Shown here piece by piece: positions 14,119-22,636 of a stretch of DNA of 34,938 nt. The translations under genes and the position numbers were made by a program. The notes below the pieces were generated by a model. The model was not told the origin of the DNA. It saw only the letters and a list, made by a program, of their open reading frames with translations, and ran no database searches. This stretch comes from Myxococcales bacterium (lineage in GTDB: Bacteria > Myxococcota_A > Polyangia > Polyangiales > Polyangiaceae), in contig SXNL01000259.1 in the NCBI GenBank assembly GCA_005777185.1, forward strand, positions 1 to 34,938, read 5' to 3'. Positions within the stretch are counted from its first letter, which is position 1. Each line of letters starts with the position of its first letter.

Positions 14119-16454
14119 TGCCGCTCCCGCCCGACACCGCGGAGCACGCGTACGTGGTCGAATACCGCGCGCTCGATCGCTGCTTCGTCCCCGAGTGCGA
14201 GATCAAGAGCAAGGACGCCCTCGGGTGGCTGAACGACGTGCAGCCGGATGGCGACCTCGGCGGCTACGCGAGGTGGGGGAACCTGCTGACCGAGGCCTTC
14301 GTGCGCCGCGCCGCGCTCCTCGCTCCGGGTGAGGAGTACGCGTTCAACCTCCCCGAGGCACCGCAGGCGAGCGAGCTCGACGTGTACCTCGGAGCGCTCG
14401 AGGGGCCGTGGGCCGCCACCCTCGAGGTGCACGAGCTCACGGTCGCGGCGCCCCCGCGCAAGCTCGACAGCCGCGCGTGGTCAGGGACCACGCAGGGCGT
14501 CGGCCTCCAGCGCGCGCCGATCGTCGACATCGCGTCGCGATACTTCACGCACGTCCGCGTCCCGCTCCCGGAGCGGCGGGAGCGCAAGCTCAGGGTGTCG
14601 TTTCGCGCGAGCGGGTCGAGATCGCTGGTCCTCGGCAACCCCCTGGTGATGAAGCGGGTCGAGCGCGCCCCTCGCCAGGCCGTGTTCTGGATCGCCGACG
14701 CCATCATGCACCCGCTCATGCGGCAGGTGCTCAAGGAGGGCTCCGACGATCCACGAACGGCCTGGCTCGCGAAGGCGGTCGCCGATCAGGGCATCTACTT
14801 CTCCTTCGGGCACTCGCCCGGGATGAACACGTCGACGTACGTGAGGCGCTTCTTCCGGGACGACTTCTTCCGCACCGAGGGCGAACCCGTGCTCGCGGGG
14901 CTCGGGATCGACGAGACGCCGCCGAGGGCCGTCCCCACGTTCGTGGCGCGCATGGCCGCAGAGGGCTTCCAGACGGAGCTCTTCGTCAACAACATCATCG
15001 TCATGCCGCACTCGCAGCGGATGGGCTGGGACGGCGGTTACCAGACCGAGCTCGACCTTCACACGACCTCCATCCCGAAGCAGTTCGAGGCGTGGGTCGC
15101 CGATCATCCCCGGGACGACTCGCTCTCCCTCTTCTGGTACTCGAACACGCACGGGATCCCTGGCGATCCTGCCCGGCAAGCGGGGCGGCGTCCGCGCGTG
15201 CCCGCGGGCCTGGCGCCCCAGGATGCCATGATGTCCAAGCTCGAGTGGGTCTACGCCCCGTTCCTCGAGGACATCGAGCTCCTCTTGGCGTCGCGCGAGG
15301 CGTTCCGCAAGGTCGCGCCGGGCGCGAACCGCCTGTGGTACATCGGCTCGGACCACGGCTCGGGCTTCACCCGGGGCATGTACCCGCGCGCAGGTCGCCT
15401 CGTACGTTCGGGGATGAACACCGGCGCGGCGCACGGCATCTTCGGCTCCGGCGACGAGTCCGAGGTCCCCTTCGCCGTGCTGTACGATCGCGGCCGGAAG
15501 GCCCACCACCCCGCTTCATGGGATGCGCCGTCGTCCGCGCTCGTCGTGTGGCAAGCGCTCGAGGAGGCGTTCGACATCAAGCTCGGCATGCCCCCGACGT
15601 CGACGTACCGGGTGCCCTTCTTCGTGACGTCGCGAGATCCCTTCCCGGAGTGGGACGACGGGGGGATGGTCGCCTGGGGCAACGCGGGGGCGATCCGGCT
15701 CCTGCGCGGCGGGTGGGCGTACCGCTCGGCGAACCCGCGCCTCACGGTCACGCCGATCTGGACCGTCGACGCCGGGCACCAGAAGGTGATGCTCGGCACG
15801 GACAACGCCGCGAACGGGATCCCCGCCGAGGAGCTGTACGACGTCGCCAAGGACCGCTACGAGCTGCACAACGTCGCCGCCGAGAACCTCGATCGCCTCG
15901 TGGCGATGCGACAGCGGACGAACGACTGGATCTCGGCGCACCACGATCCTCCGTCGCACCCGCGCCGCAAGTACGTCCTCGCGCTCTCCCGGCCGACGGA
16001 GATATCGCTCGTCGCGCCGCACGCGTTCGAGGCCTTCGTCGACGGCGCGCGCGTGACGAGCAAGCCGGCGCGCGCGGTGTCCGTGCACGGCACCCGGATC
16101 GAGATCGTCGAGGGCAAGGACCCCGTCGGCATCGTCGAGGTCTCCGGGGCCGGGGCGGCCGCTCCGCTCGTCCTGCGCTGTGCGGCGAACCGCCTGCCCC
16201 TGCAGGTCCTGTCGCCGGAGCGGCCTCGCTTCGACCTCGCGACCGCGCACCACAACTGCGTGCTGCCCGCGCCGTCCCGGAGCCGGCCGCGCGACGGCGA
16301 GGTCCTCTTCTCGTCGGAGCCCGCCCCGCGGCTCGACGGCGCGGCCGCCGGCGCGCTCGAGGCGGGCCCGGGCGGCGTGACGACGGGGTTCGGAGATCTC
16401 CAGGCGGGGATGAAGCGGTGGGGCTACGTTCGCGACATGGAGAAGAAGCCGTGA
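14118..16454 (+). CDS. Second sulfatase-fold protein without signal peptide
   Basis: A 778-residue protein coupled to its neighbour through TGATG. GAGGAGG at 14104-14110 sits seven bases before the ATG and decides the start. Residues 1-180 look like a beta-rich accessory domain. The hydrolase-like domain begins at AVFWIADAIMHPLM (Asp194 in the place of the first metal ligand), passes through HSPGMNTSTYVRRFF, and has LWYIGSDHGSGFTRG with Asp412 and His413. A beta-rich tail follows from about 620. No leader or membrane helix is seen, unlike the first protein, so it acts in the cytoplasm or is carried by its partner. The nucleophile is uncertain because the usual Cys/Ser/Thr-x-PS motif is not clear. 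Confidence 0.68.
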   Translation: MPLPPDTAEHAYVVEYRALDRCFVPECEIKSKDALGWLNDVQPDGDLGGYARWGNLLTEAFVRRAALLAPGEEYAFNLPEAPQASELDVYLGALEGPWAATLEVHELTVAAPPRKLDSRAWSGTTQGVGLQRAPIVDIASRYFTHVRVPLPERRERKLRVSFRASGSRSLVLGNPLVMKRVERAPRQAVFWIADAIMHPLMRQVLKEGSDDPRTAWLAKAVADQGIYFSFGHSPGMNTSTYVRRFFRDDFFRTEGEPVLAGLGIDETPPRAVPTFVARMAAEGFQTELFVNNIIVMPHSQRMGWDGGYQTELDLHTTSIPKQFEAWVADHPRDDSLSLFWYSNTHGIPGDPARQAGRRPRVPAGLAPQDAMMSKLEWVYAPFLEDIELLLASREAFRKVAPGANRLWYIGSDHGSGFTRGMYPRAGRLVRSGMNTGAAHGIFGSGDESEVPFAVLYDRGRKAHHPASWDAPSSALVVWQALEEAFDIKLGMPPTSTYRVPFFVTSRDPFPEWDDGGMVAWGNAGAIRLLRGGWAYRSANPRLTVTPIWTVDAGHQKVMLGTDNAANGIPAEELYDVAKDRYELHNVAAENLDRLVAMRQRTNDWISAHHDPPSHPRRKYVLALSRPTEISLVAPHAFEAFVDGARVTSKPARAVSVHGTRIEIVEGKDPVGIVEVSGAGAAAPLVLRCAANRLPLQVLSPERPRFDLATAHHNCVLPAPSRSRPRDGEVLFSSEPAPRLDGAAAGALEAGPGGVTTGFGDLQAGMKRWGYVRDMEKKP

Positions 16455-16466
16455 GGCCCGCTCTCC

Positions 16467-18851
16467 TCAGAACGTGAGGTGCGCCAGGAGCAAGAGCTTC
16501 GTCCGGTAGGACGCCAGGTACCCCACGGTGTTGGGGATGTCGTCCGCGCCCGGCACGTTGCCCTTGGGGGTCGCGTACTCGAGGAAGAGGTTGTCGTCCG
16601 TGGACACGAAGTCCTGCTCGGGCATGTCGAGCTCGAGCGCGGAGTCGGCGATCATCGCCGCGAGGCGCTCCTCGTCGAGGACGATACCGCGCGCGTGATC
16701 GAGGAGGTGCTCGCCGCCGAGCGTGCCCTTGAGCCGCGGGTTCTTCTCGAGCTCGAAGAGGTGGGTGCGAGACACGGTGAGCGGGGTGTGGCTCGCGACG
16801 ATGTGCCCCTGGTGGCCGTTGACGAAGACGAGGACGTGGGGGAACACTGAACGAACCGTGGCGAGGATCGTCGTCACGACGCGGCGGTTCGTGTGGTGGA
16901 GCTGGAGCCACTGCTGGAGGACGCCGCCCGCGGCGAGCCGCTTCGAGACGATGTCGTAGAACTCCTTGTTGTACAGGTTCGCGGCGCCCGCGAACCAGAT
17001 GCTCGAGACCTCGACCGTGATGAGGTCGTACTGCGTCTTCTTCGTGGCGAGGACGTTGCGTCCGTCCTCGACGAGGACGTGCACCCGCGGATCGTCGAGG
17101 ATGCCGTGGTTCACCCCGCGGAACGTCGTCTTCGCAGCGCGCACCATCGCCGGCGAGATCTCGGCGACGTCGATGTGGCGGAAGTCGTAGGCGCCGAGCG
17201 TCCCGGTCGTCGTGCCCGTGCCGAGCCCGATCACGAGCGCGGTGTCGCGGCCCTTCGTGAACATGGCGGGGAGGTGGGCGAGCCCGCGGTTCTGGCGCAT
17301 CTCGTCGGAGTCGTTGCCCTGGAACTTGCCGTTCGTGAACAGGGTGCGCTGGCCGTCGTCGCCGAGGACGACGGTCGTGACCCCGCCGTGGATGTCCTCG
17401 TCGATCCACTCGAGCGTACCCTTCGGGACGACCCCCGCGTCGAAGTAGACGTTGGCACCGCTCGTGAGGCGAGAGAGATCCCAGCGCGGGAGCGCGAGCA
17501 CGAGGAGGCCGACGCCCACGACGGGTGCCCACCGCGCCGGCGTGGCGAGGGTCCGTCGCGCGCCGCCGGCGACCAGGGAGAGCACGGCGTACGAGACCGC
17601 CACGAAGAGCAAGCTCCGTTGCGACCCGAGGTGCGGCAGCAGGACGAACCCGCCGAGGAGCGAGCCGACGATCGATCCGAGCGTGTTCGCCGCGGTGATG
17701 CGCCCGACGTCCGCCCCCGTCGACTCGGCCCGGGCCGCGCGCAGGACGAGGGGGAACGTCGTCCCCATGAGGACGACGGGGACGAAGAGCGAGACGAACG
17801 AGCAGACGATGCGCACGAGCTCGCGCGAACGCCACACGCGGACGGCCGGGCCGAGCGCCACGAACACCGCGGGGATCTTGTCCCAGAGGACGGAGGAGAG
17901 CGCGAGCGCGAGCGCCGTGCCGACGAGCCCGATCGCGAGGGCGTTCGGGCCGTACCGCCTGGCGAGCCACGTCGCGAGCGGCGTGCCGAGCGAGAGGCAC
18001 ACGAGGAAGACGAAGAGGATGAGGCCGAACGCGTACACGCTCGTTCCCACCACGACCGCGAGGATGTGGACGAACACGACCTCGGAGGCGAAGACGAGCA
18101 GGCCCGACCCCGCGCCGATGGCGAGCGCCCTTCGAAAGGCGGCCGCGTCGGGCGCGACGTGGGGATCGTCGCCTGAGCGCGACGACAGCTCTGCCGGCAT
18201 GCGGAGGCTCCAGCCCAGCACGATCGCCAGGAGGCCGATGGAGAGGCTGATCGACGCCGCCCCGCGCATCGTCCACGCCAGGCCGACGGAGGGGATGACG
18301 ACGTACGCCGAGAGCAGGGAGCCGAGCGCGCCGCCCGCGGTGTTCACGCCGTAGAGCCGCGCGAGGATCTGCCGACTGCGCACCGGGTCGTGCGATCCCG
18401 CGAAGCGCGCGAGGAGGGGGAGCGTCGCCCCCGCGCCGGCCATCGGGACGACGACGATCAGCATCGCCATGGCGCCGCGGACGAGCGTGAGCGAGGCCGT
18501 GGAGGTCGAATTCTCCGCAAACCGCACGTAGAGGACCTCGACGCCGGCGAAGAGGCGGGGCGCGAGCATGCAGAACGCCCCGATGAGGATCTCCGCGACG
18601 CCGTAGGCGAGGAGCGGCCGCACGAGGGCGTGCTCGATCTTCCCGGCGATGAAGGCCCCGAGCGCGAGCCCGCCCATGAACGCGACGAGGACCGCGCTCG
18701 ACGCGTACGCCGTCGCGCCGAAGATGAACGCGAAGTACTTCGAGAAGGCGACCTCGTACACGAGCCCGACACCGCCTGAGAGCAGGTAGAAGACGACGAG
18801 GGCGCCGATGGGCGAGCGCCGCTGTTCCACCGGGTCCGCGTCCACCGTCAC
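16467..18851 (-). CDS. MFS-like membrane protein fused to a spermidine-synthase-like domain
   Basis: A 794-residue protein. The first ~450 residues hold about fourteen hydrophobic helices in two similar halves; each has a GLVYEVAFSKYFAFIFG-type or FASEVVFVHILAVVVG-type helix and a TLPLL/TFPLVLR stretch. The C-terminal domain has the SAM-binding ALVIGLGTGTTTG at about 541 and the acidic IDVAEISP, then EDGRNVL. In place of the catalytic Asp motif of aminopropyltransferases it has YDLITVEVSSIWFAG at about 607-621, so classical spermidine synthesis is doubtful. Such fused MFS/SpeE proteins are known, but their roles are not settled. It is the last gene of a six-gene same-strand run, 56 bases below the flippase gene. 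Confidence 0.85.
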   Translation of the reverse strand: MTVDADPVEQRRSPIGALVVFYLLSGGVGLVYEVAFSKYFAFIFGATAYASSAVLVAFMGGLALGAFIAGKIEHALVRPLLAYGVAEILIGAFCMLAPRLFAGVEVLYVRFAENSTSTASLTLVRGAMAMLIVVVPMAGAGATLPLLARFAGSHDPVRSRQILARLYGVNTAGGALGSLLSAYVVIPSVGLAWTMRGAASISLSIGLLAIVLGWSLRMPAELSSRSGDDPHVAPDAAAFRRALAIGAGSGLLVFASEVVFVHILAVVVGTSVYAFGLILFVFLVCLSLGTPLATWLARRYGPNALAIGLVGTALALALSSVLWDKIPAVFVALGPAVRVWRSRELVRIVCSFVSLFVPVVLMGTTFPLVLRAARAESTGADVGRITAANTLGSIVGSLLGGFVLLPHLGSQRSLLFVAVSYAVLSLVAGGARRTLATPARWAPVVGVGLLVLALPRWDLSRLTSGANVYFDAGVVPKGTLEWIDEDIHGGVTTVVLGDDGQRTLFTNGKFQGNDSDEMRQNRGLAHLPAMFTKGRDTALVIGLGTGTTTGTLGAYDFRHIDVAEISPAMVRAAKTTFRGVNHGILDDPRVHVLVEDGRNVLATKKTQYDLITVEVSSIWFAGAANLYNKEFYDIVSKRLAAGGVLQQWLQLHHTNRRVVTTILATVRSVFPHVLVFVNGHQGHIVASHTPLTVSRTHLFELEKNPRLKGTLGGEHLLDHARGIVLDEERLAAMIADSALELDMPEQDFVSTDDNLFLEYATPKGNVPGADDIPNTVGYLASYRTKLLLLAHLTF

Positions 18852-18907
18852 GGCCTGGCTTCTACCATGGTCCTGGGCTGCGTTTCACCCCAGAACGCCT
18901 CGTCGTG

Positions 18908-19918
18908 TCACCCCGCTTCGTCCGGGATCCGTCCCCGCGATCGCAAGAGCAGGTAGGGGAACACCCCGAGCACGCACGGCACGATCTGCCCGATGATGAA
19001 CACGTTGAAGATCGTCGCGCCGCCGGAGAGGCCGATCGCCTGGTACAGCCGGTCGAACGCGACGTGGCCGACGCCCATCCCGGCCGGCGACACCGGCAGG
19101 ACGAGCGTGAGGAGGCCGAGCGGGAACACCGTGGCGACGGCGCTGTAGTCGACGTCCTGGTTCGTGAGGGTCCGGGTCAGCAGCGTGAAGTAGCTCATGG
19201 CGACGCCGTGGTTCGCCATGGACAGGAGCAGCGTCCCGAGGAGGACGCGTGGCCTCGCCACGAGGAGGCGACCGCTCGTCACGAGCTTGTTCAGGAGACC
19301 GAGGAGCCGCGAGGGCTTCGAGGGATCGGACGTCGTGAGCCGCTGGAGTCGCCCCGAGGCACGGACGAAGATCCAGATCGCGAGCGGCGCGCCGAGGAGC
19401 GTGGCCGCGCCGAGCGCGCCGGTGATCGTCATCATCGGCCGCATCGTGGGGTTCGCCCACATGAAGGGGCCGCGCACGACGATCGCCAAGGTGGCCATCG
19501 CGATCAGCCCGATGAGCCCCATGACACGCTCGACGAACACGATGAGGAGGATGGTCGCTCGCTTCTCGGCGGTCTGCTCGCGCGCGACGTAGAGCGCCTT
19601 CACCACGTCGCCGCCGATGTTGCCCGGGATGACCACGTTGAAGAAGACGCCCACCATCTGGAGCTGTACGGCGCGCACGAACGGGATCGACGCGTCTGCG
19701 AGGCCGAGGAGGAGCCGCCACCGCGACGTGGTGATGACGAGGGAGCACGTGACGAACATGGCGGCGTTGGCGGCCATCAGCGTGGGGGAGCGGGCGAGCA
19801 CGAGGAGCGCCCCGAAGTCGAGCGCCTTGCCGCGAACGAGCCACGTGAGCAGGCCGACCGCCACGATCAGCTTGACCGCGAGCAACAGCCAGGTCCGGTA
19901 CCGCGAGCCTGCCGCCAC
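18908..19918 (-). CDS. YbhN/AglD-type (LPG-synthase TM-domain) flippase-like protein
   Basis: A 336-residue polytopic inner-membrane protein with about eight helices. The diagnostic middle region QMVGVFFNVVIPGNIGGDVV (about 86-105) and KALYVAREQTAEKRA matches the UPF0104 / lysylphosphatidylglycerol-synthase transmembrane family, as does PLGLLTLVLPVSPAGMGVGH later. Members often sit beside GT2 glycosyltransferases and are proposed to flip or carry lipid-linked sugars. The start is GTG 19918, three bases after the stop of the glycosyltransferase, so the two are almost certainly cotranscribed. There is no catalytic MprF domain. Confidence 0.85.
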   Translation of the reverse strand: MAAGSRYRTWLLLAVKLIVAVGLLTWLVRGKALDFGALLVLARSPTLMAANAAMFVTCSLVITTSRWRLLLGLADASIPFVRAVQLQMVGVFFNVVIPGNIGGDVVKALYVAREQTAEKRATILLIVFVERVMGLIGLIAMATLAIVVRGPFMWANPTMRPMMTITGALGAATLLGAPLAIWIFVRASGRLQRLTTSDPSKPSRLLGLLNKLVTSGRLLVARPRVLLGTLLLSMANHGVAMSYFTLLTRTLTNQDVDYSAVATVFPLGLLTLVLPVSPAGMGVGHVAFDRLYQAIGLSGGATIFNVFIIGQIVPCVLGVFPYLLLRSRGRIPDEAG

Positions 19919-19921
19919 GCT

Positions 19922-20644
19922 TCAGCCGTGCTTCTGCGCCCGGAGCTCGATGAAGAGACGGCCCATGTCCACCAGCGCGCGGCGGACGTTCTTCAGGTTG
20001 GCGGACGAGGGGACGCCGACCTCGCGGCGGTGGTACTCGACGTCCACCTCCACGACGTAGAGCCCCTGGTGGTGGGCGCGGATGATCTTCTCGGGCGTGA
20101 TGAAGCTCGTCGCCTCGGAGAAGGTCGGGAGCGCGTCGAGGACGCTCTTCTTGTAGATCTGGATGAAGTTGTAGTCCTTGATGTTGGCGCCGAAGAGCAG
20201 GGTGAGGAGCGTGCGGTTGCCCCAGGACACGAACTGCCGCGGCGCGCTGATCCCCGGGTACGTCCGCCGCCCGGCCACGACGACGTCGGCACGGGGGAAG
20301 TGCTCGAGGAGGAGCGGCAGGTCGTCGAAGTCGAAGGGGTAGTCCATCGCGTTGTGCGTGACGTACGCGTAGCGCGCAAGCGGGAATCCCTTCTTGAGGG
20401 TGCCGCCCTGCCGGAGGTTCACCTCGTTGCGGATGACGCGGATCTCCGGGTGTTCCTTGGCGAGGGCGTCCGCGATCTCGGCCGTCCGGTCCTTGCTGCA
20501 GTCGTCGATCAGGAGGATCTCGAACGCGCCGACCTGCCGGCGGAGCGAGGCCACCGCGCGGGGGAGCGTCTTCTCGATGTTGCCCTCCTCGTTGTAGGCG
20601 GGCATCACCACGGACAGCGTGATCGCCGGGTAGCGCGGGGCCAT
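19922..20644 (-). CDS. GT2 (dolichyl-phosphate-mannose-synthase-like) glycosyltransferase
   Basis: A 240-residue cytosolic GT-A protein without transmembrane helices. It opens with LSVVMPAYNEEGNIEKTLPR at about 10-29, then FEILLIDDCSKDRTAEI with the nucleotide-binding aspartates. The usual DADLQHPPE motif is replaced by AMDYPFDFDDL at about 99-109, which still supplies acidic residues. It ends with a region rich in basic residues (HRREVGVPSSANLKNVRRAL). It probably moves a sugar from a nucleotide donor to polyprenyl phosphate or a lipid, with the following flippase moving the product. ATG 20644 is the start; the preceding gene ends 41 bases upstream. Confidence 0.87.
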   Translation of the reverse strand: MAPRYPAITLSVVMPAYNEEGNIEKTLPRAVASLRRQVGAFEILLIDDCSKDRTAEIADALAKEHPEIRVIRNEVNLRQGGTLKKGFPLARYAYVTHNAMDYPFDFDDLPLLLEHFPRADVVVAGRRTYPGISAPRQFVSWGNRTLLTLLFGANIKDYNFIQIYKKSVLDALPTFSEATSFITPEKIIRAHHQGLYVVEVDVEYHRREVGVPSSANLKNVRRALVDMGRLFIELRAQKHG

Positions 20645-20685
20645 GGGAAGGGTTCTCCTACCACATCGGGCGGACTTGTGCGCCC

Positions 20686-21597
20686 TCACGCCGCCAGGAG
20701 GCGGAGGCGGTCGTTCGCCGCGCGCACGTCGACGGTCTGCCCGTAGGGGAGGTCGAGGTGGTCCTCCTCGATGCCGTCGCCGAAGACGACGCCGCCCTCG
20801 TTCATCTCGGACGCGACGTGCAGCGCCGCGCCGTGGGCGACCGTGCCGTCGACGAGCGTGGTTCCGGTCTTGACGCTCGGGAAGGCCTCGCGCACGAAGA
20901 ACACCAGGCTCTCGGCGGTGGGCGCGGGGAGCGGCGCCGAGGACCTCCGGCTGCCGTGGATCGAGCGCGCCCAGCCCGTGGCCCCCGTCCCCGTCGCGAC
21001 GACGATGCCCGAGGACGAGTGCCGCTCGCTCGCCTCGCCGTAGGAGAGGACGTAGCGCGAGGACTGGTGGGTCCGGTGGCCCAGGTAGACCTCGTTGAGC
21101 GCGAGCAGGCGCTGCCCGTCGGGGAGGGCCGCCTCGACCATCGTGCGCTCCTCGATCCCACGGCGCGCGCCCGTCTCCCGCGTCGCCGCGCGCACGAGAT
21201 CGGCCGTGTCGCGCGGCCGGTGCCGCGCGAGGACGCCGTCGTACATGGCGGGCGAGGGGTTGATGCCGATCACGATCTGGCCCTTCACGTACTTCGCGAC
21301 GTTGGCGACCAGGCCGTCCTGCCCGACGGTGACCACCACGTCCTCGGGCTCGAAGAGGAAACGGTCGAGATCCGAGCGCGCCACCAGCGCCCGCCGCCAC
21401 GCGAGCGGTATCGCGCCGAGCACGAGGTCGACCGCGCCGCGCACCACGCGGTGCGCCTCCTCCACGTCCTCGACGCGACGGCCGCGCGTGGAGAGAAAGA
21501 ACGCGGCCATGGCGCGCGTGGCGTGGTGGTGGAGCAGCTCCTCGTACTCGGTTGGCCGCGTGACCACGACCGCGCGTGGGGGGAGGGTGCTGGTCAC
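20686..21597 (-). CDS. Divergent NAD-kinase-fold protein
   Basis: A 303-residue protein with the NAD(+)/ATP-NAD kinase fold. The GGDGT motif of the family is changed to VGQDGLVANV at 91-100. LLALNEVYLG (about 165-174) corresponds to the NE motif, and GIVVATGTGATGWARS (about 197-212) corresponds to the second glycine/threonine-rich motif. It is a clear relative, but the first Gly of GGDG is Gln, so kinase activity is uncertain. Its ATG overlaps the stop of the SPFH gene by four bases (ATGA), which implies translational coupling. Placement behind an NrtR-type regulator suggests a role in NAD or ADP-ribose metabolism or sensing. Confidence 0.75.
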   Translation of the reverse strand: MTSTLPPRAVVVTRPTEYEELLHHHATRAMAAFFLSTRGRRVEDVEEAHRVVRGAVDLVLGAIPLAWRRALVARSDLDRFLFEPEDVVVTVGQDGLVANVAKYVKGQIVIGINPSPAMYDGVLARHRPRDTADLVRAATRETGARRGIEERTMVEAALPDGQRLLALNEVYLGHRTHQSSRYVLSYGEASERHSSSGIVVATGTGATGWARSIHGSRRSSAPLPAPTAESLVFFVREAFPSVKTGTTLVDGTVAHGAALHVASEMNEGGVVFGDGIEEDHLDLPYGQTVDVRAANDRLRLLAA

Positions 21598-22622
21598 GAG
21601 CCGTTGCCCCCCTCGAGCCGGTCGGCGCCCGACTGCAGGAGGCGCGTCAGCATCGGGCCGATCGCGTCCGGCGCGAGCGACAGGTGCTGGATGCTCGGGA
21701 GGTTCCCGGCCAGCTCGCGCGCGGCGAGGCCCATGAGGGCCGCGGGCGGGAGGTGGCGGTAGATCTCCATGCGGTCGCGCTCCGCGGTGACGCGCGCCTC
21801 CTCGGTGACCTTGATCGCCCCGGCCTCCGCGACCGACTCGGTGCGCCGCCTCGCGGCTGCGGCGTCGCCCTCGATGCGGAGGGCCTCGGCCCTCTCCGCG
21901 GCGCGCCGCCGCTCGTTCTGGCCCTGCTGCTCGATGAGGCGCTCCTCCTGGTGGGCGAGCTCGATCTTGCTCTCTAGCTCGTTCTCCGCGATGGCCCGCT
22001 CCTTCTCGACGGCGAGCGCGCGGCGGGCGAACGTGGCCTCGTCGGCCTGCTGCTGGATCGCCTCGCGCGCGGGCATCTGCAACGCGCGCTCCATCTCGGC
22101 GGTGGGCTTGAGGCTCGTGACGCGCGTGGCGCCGATCTCGACGCCCATCTCGCCGAACCCCGCGTCTCCCACGAGGCCCGCGTGGATGGCGTCCCGGAGG
22201 CGCGCCGTGCCCGCGTCGAGGAGGGCGCGCAGGGGCGCGCGCGCGAGCTCGCCGATCGCCAGCTCCTGGGCGCGCTGCGTGAGCGCACCCGCGAGCTTGT
22301 CGAGCGGCTGTCGCTGGTGGAGGCCCGTCCGGGTGTCGAGGGTGAAGTCGATCCTGTGCGCGAGGACGGCGGGCGCGGCGATGCGGTACGTGAGGACGCC
22401 CTGCACCGTCACGTCCTGGAAGTCGCTCGACCGCCCGTGGAAGAGGAACGGCAGCTCGCGGTCGTCGAGCGGCACCTCGACGAGGCTCGCCCCGAGCGGC
22501 AGGAACCAGAACGCGAGGCCGACGCCGCTCCGACGGACCTTCCCGTCCCGGAAGAAGATGAGGTGAGCGGTGGGCTCGCCCCGCACGTGGCGAAGGAAGA
22601 GGACGTTGGTGAGGGTGGCCAT
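21594..22622 (-). CDS. SPFH / band 7 (prohibitin-stomatin) domain protein
   Basis: A 342-residue protein. Residues 1-180 form the SPFH domain, with an unusual N-terminus (TNVLFLRHVRGEPTAHLIFF) and GVGLAFWFLPLGASLVEVPL, the membrane-facing strand, near 34-53. FQDVTVQGVLTYRIAAP is the SPFH core. Residues about 190-290 are a Glu/Arg/Ala-rich coiled coil (RALAVEKERAIAENELESKI and on), and the C-terminal stretch is short. There is no true transmembrane helix, only hairpin-like hydrophobicity. Such proteins assemble into rings or rafts at membranes. It lies 14 bases after the regulator and overlaps the NAD-kinase-fold gene. Confidence 0.85.
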   Translation of the reverse strand: MATLTNVLFLRHVRGEPTAHLIFFRDGKVRRSGVGLAFWFLPLGASLVEVPLDDRELPFLFHGRSSDFQDVTVQGVLTYRIAAPAVLAHRIDFTLDTRTGLHQRQPLDKLAGALTQRAQELAIGELARAPLRALLDAGTARLRDAIHAGLVGDAGFGEMGVEIGATRVTSLKPTAEMERALQMPAREAIQQQADEATFARRALAVEKERAIAENELESKIELAHQEERLIEQQGQNERRRAAERAEALRIEGDAAAARRRTESVAEAGAIKVTEEARVTAERDRMEIYRHLPPAALMGLAARELAGNLPSIQHLSLAPDAIGPMLTRLLQSGADRLEGGNGS

Positions 22623-22636
22623 GGGTGCTTCCTTTC

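Noticed and set aside
15748-18276. Long open frame (842 codons) on the minus strand overlapping the sulfatase-fold and spermidine-synthase-like genes
   Set aside because: It is Arg/Pro/Ala-rich shadow translation out of frame with the real minus-strand gene and antisense to the plus-strand one; it has no domain signal.
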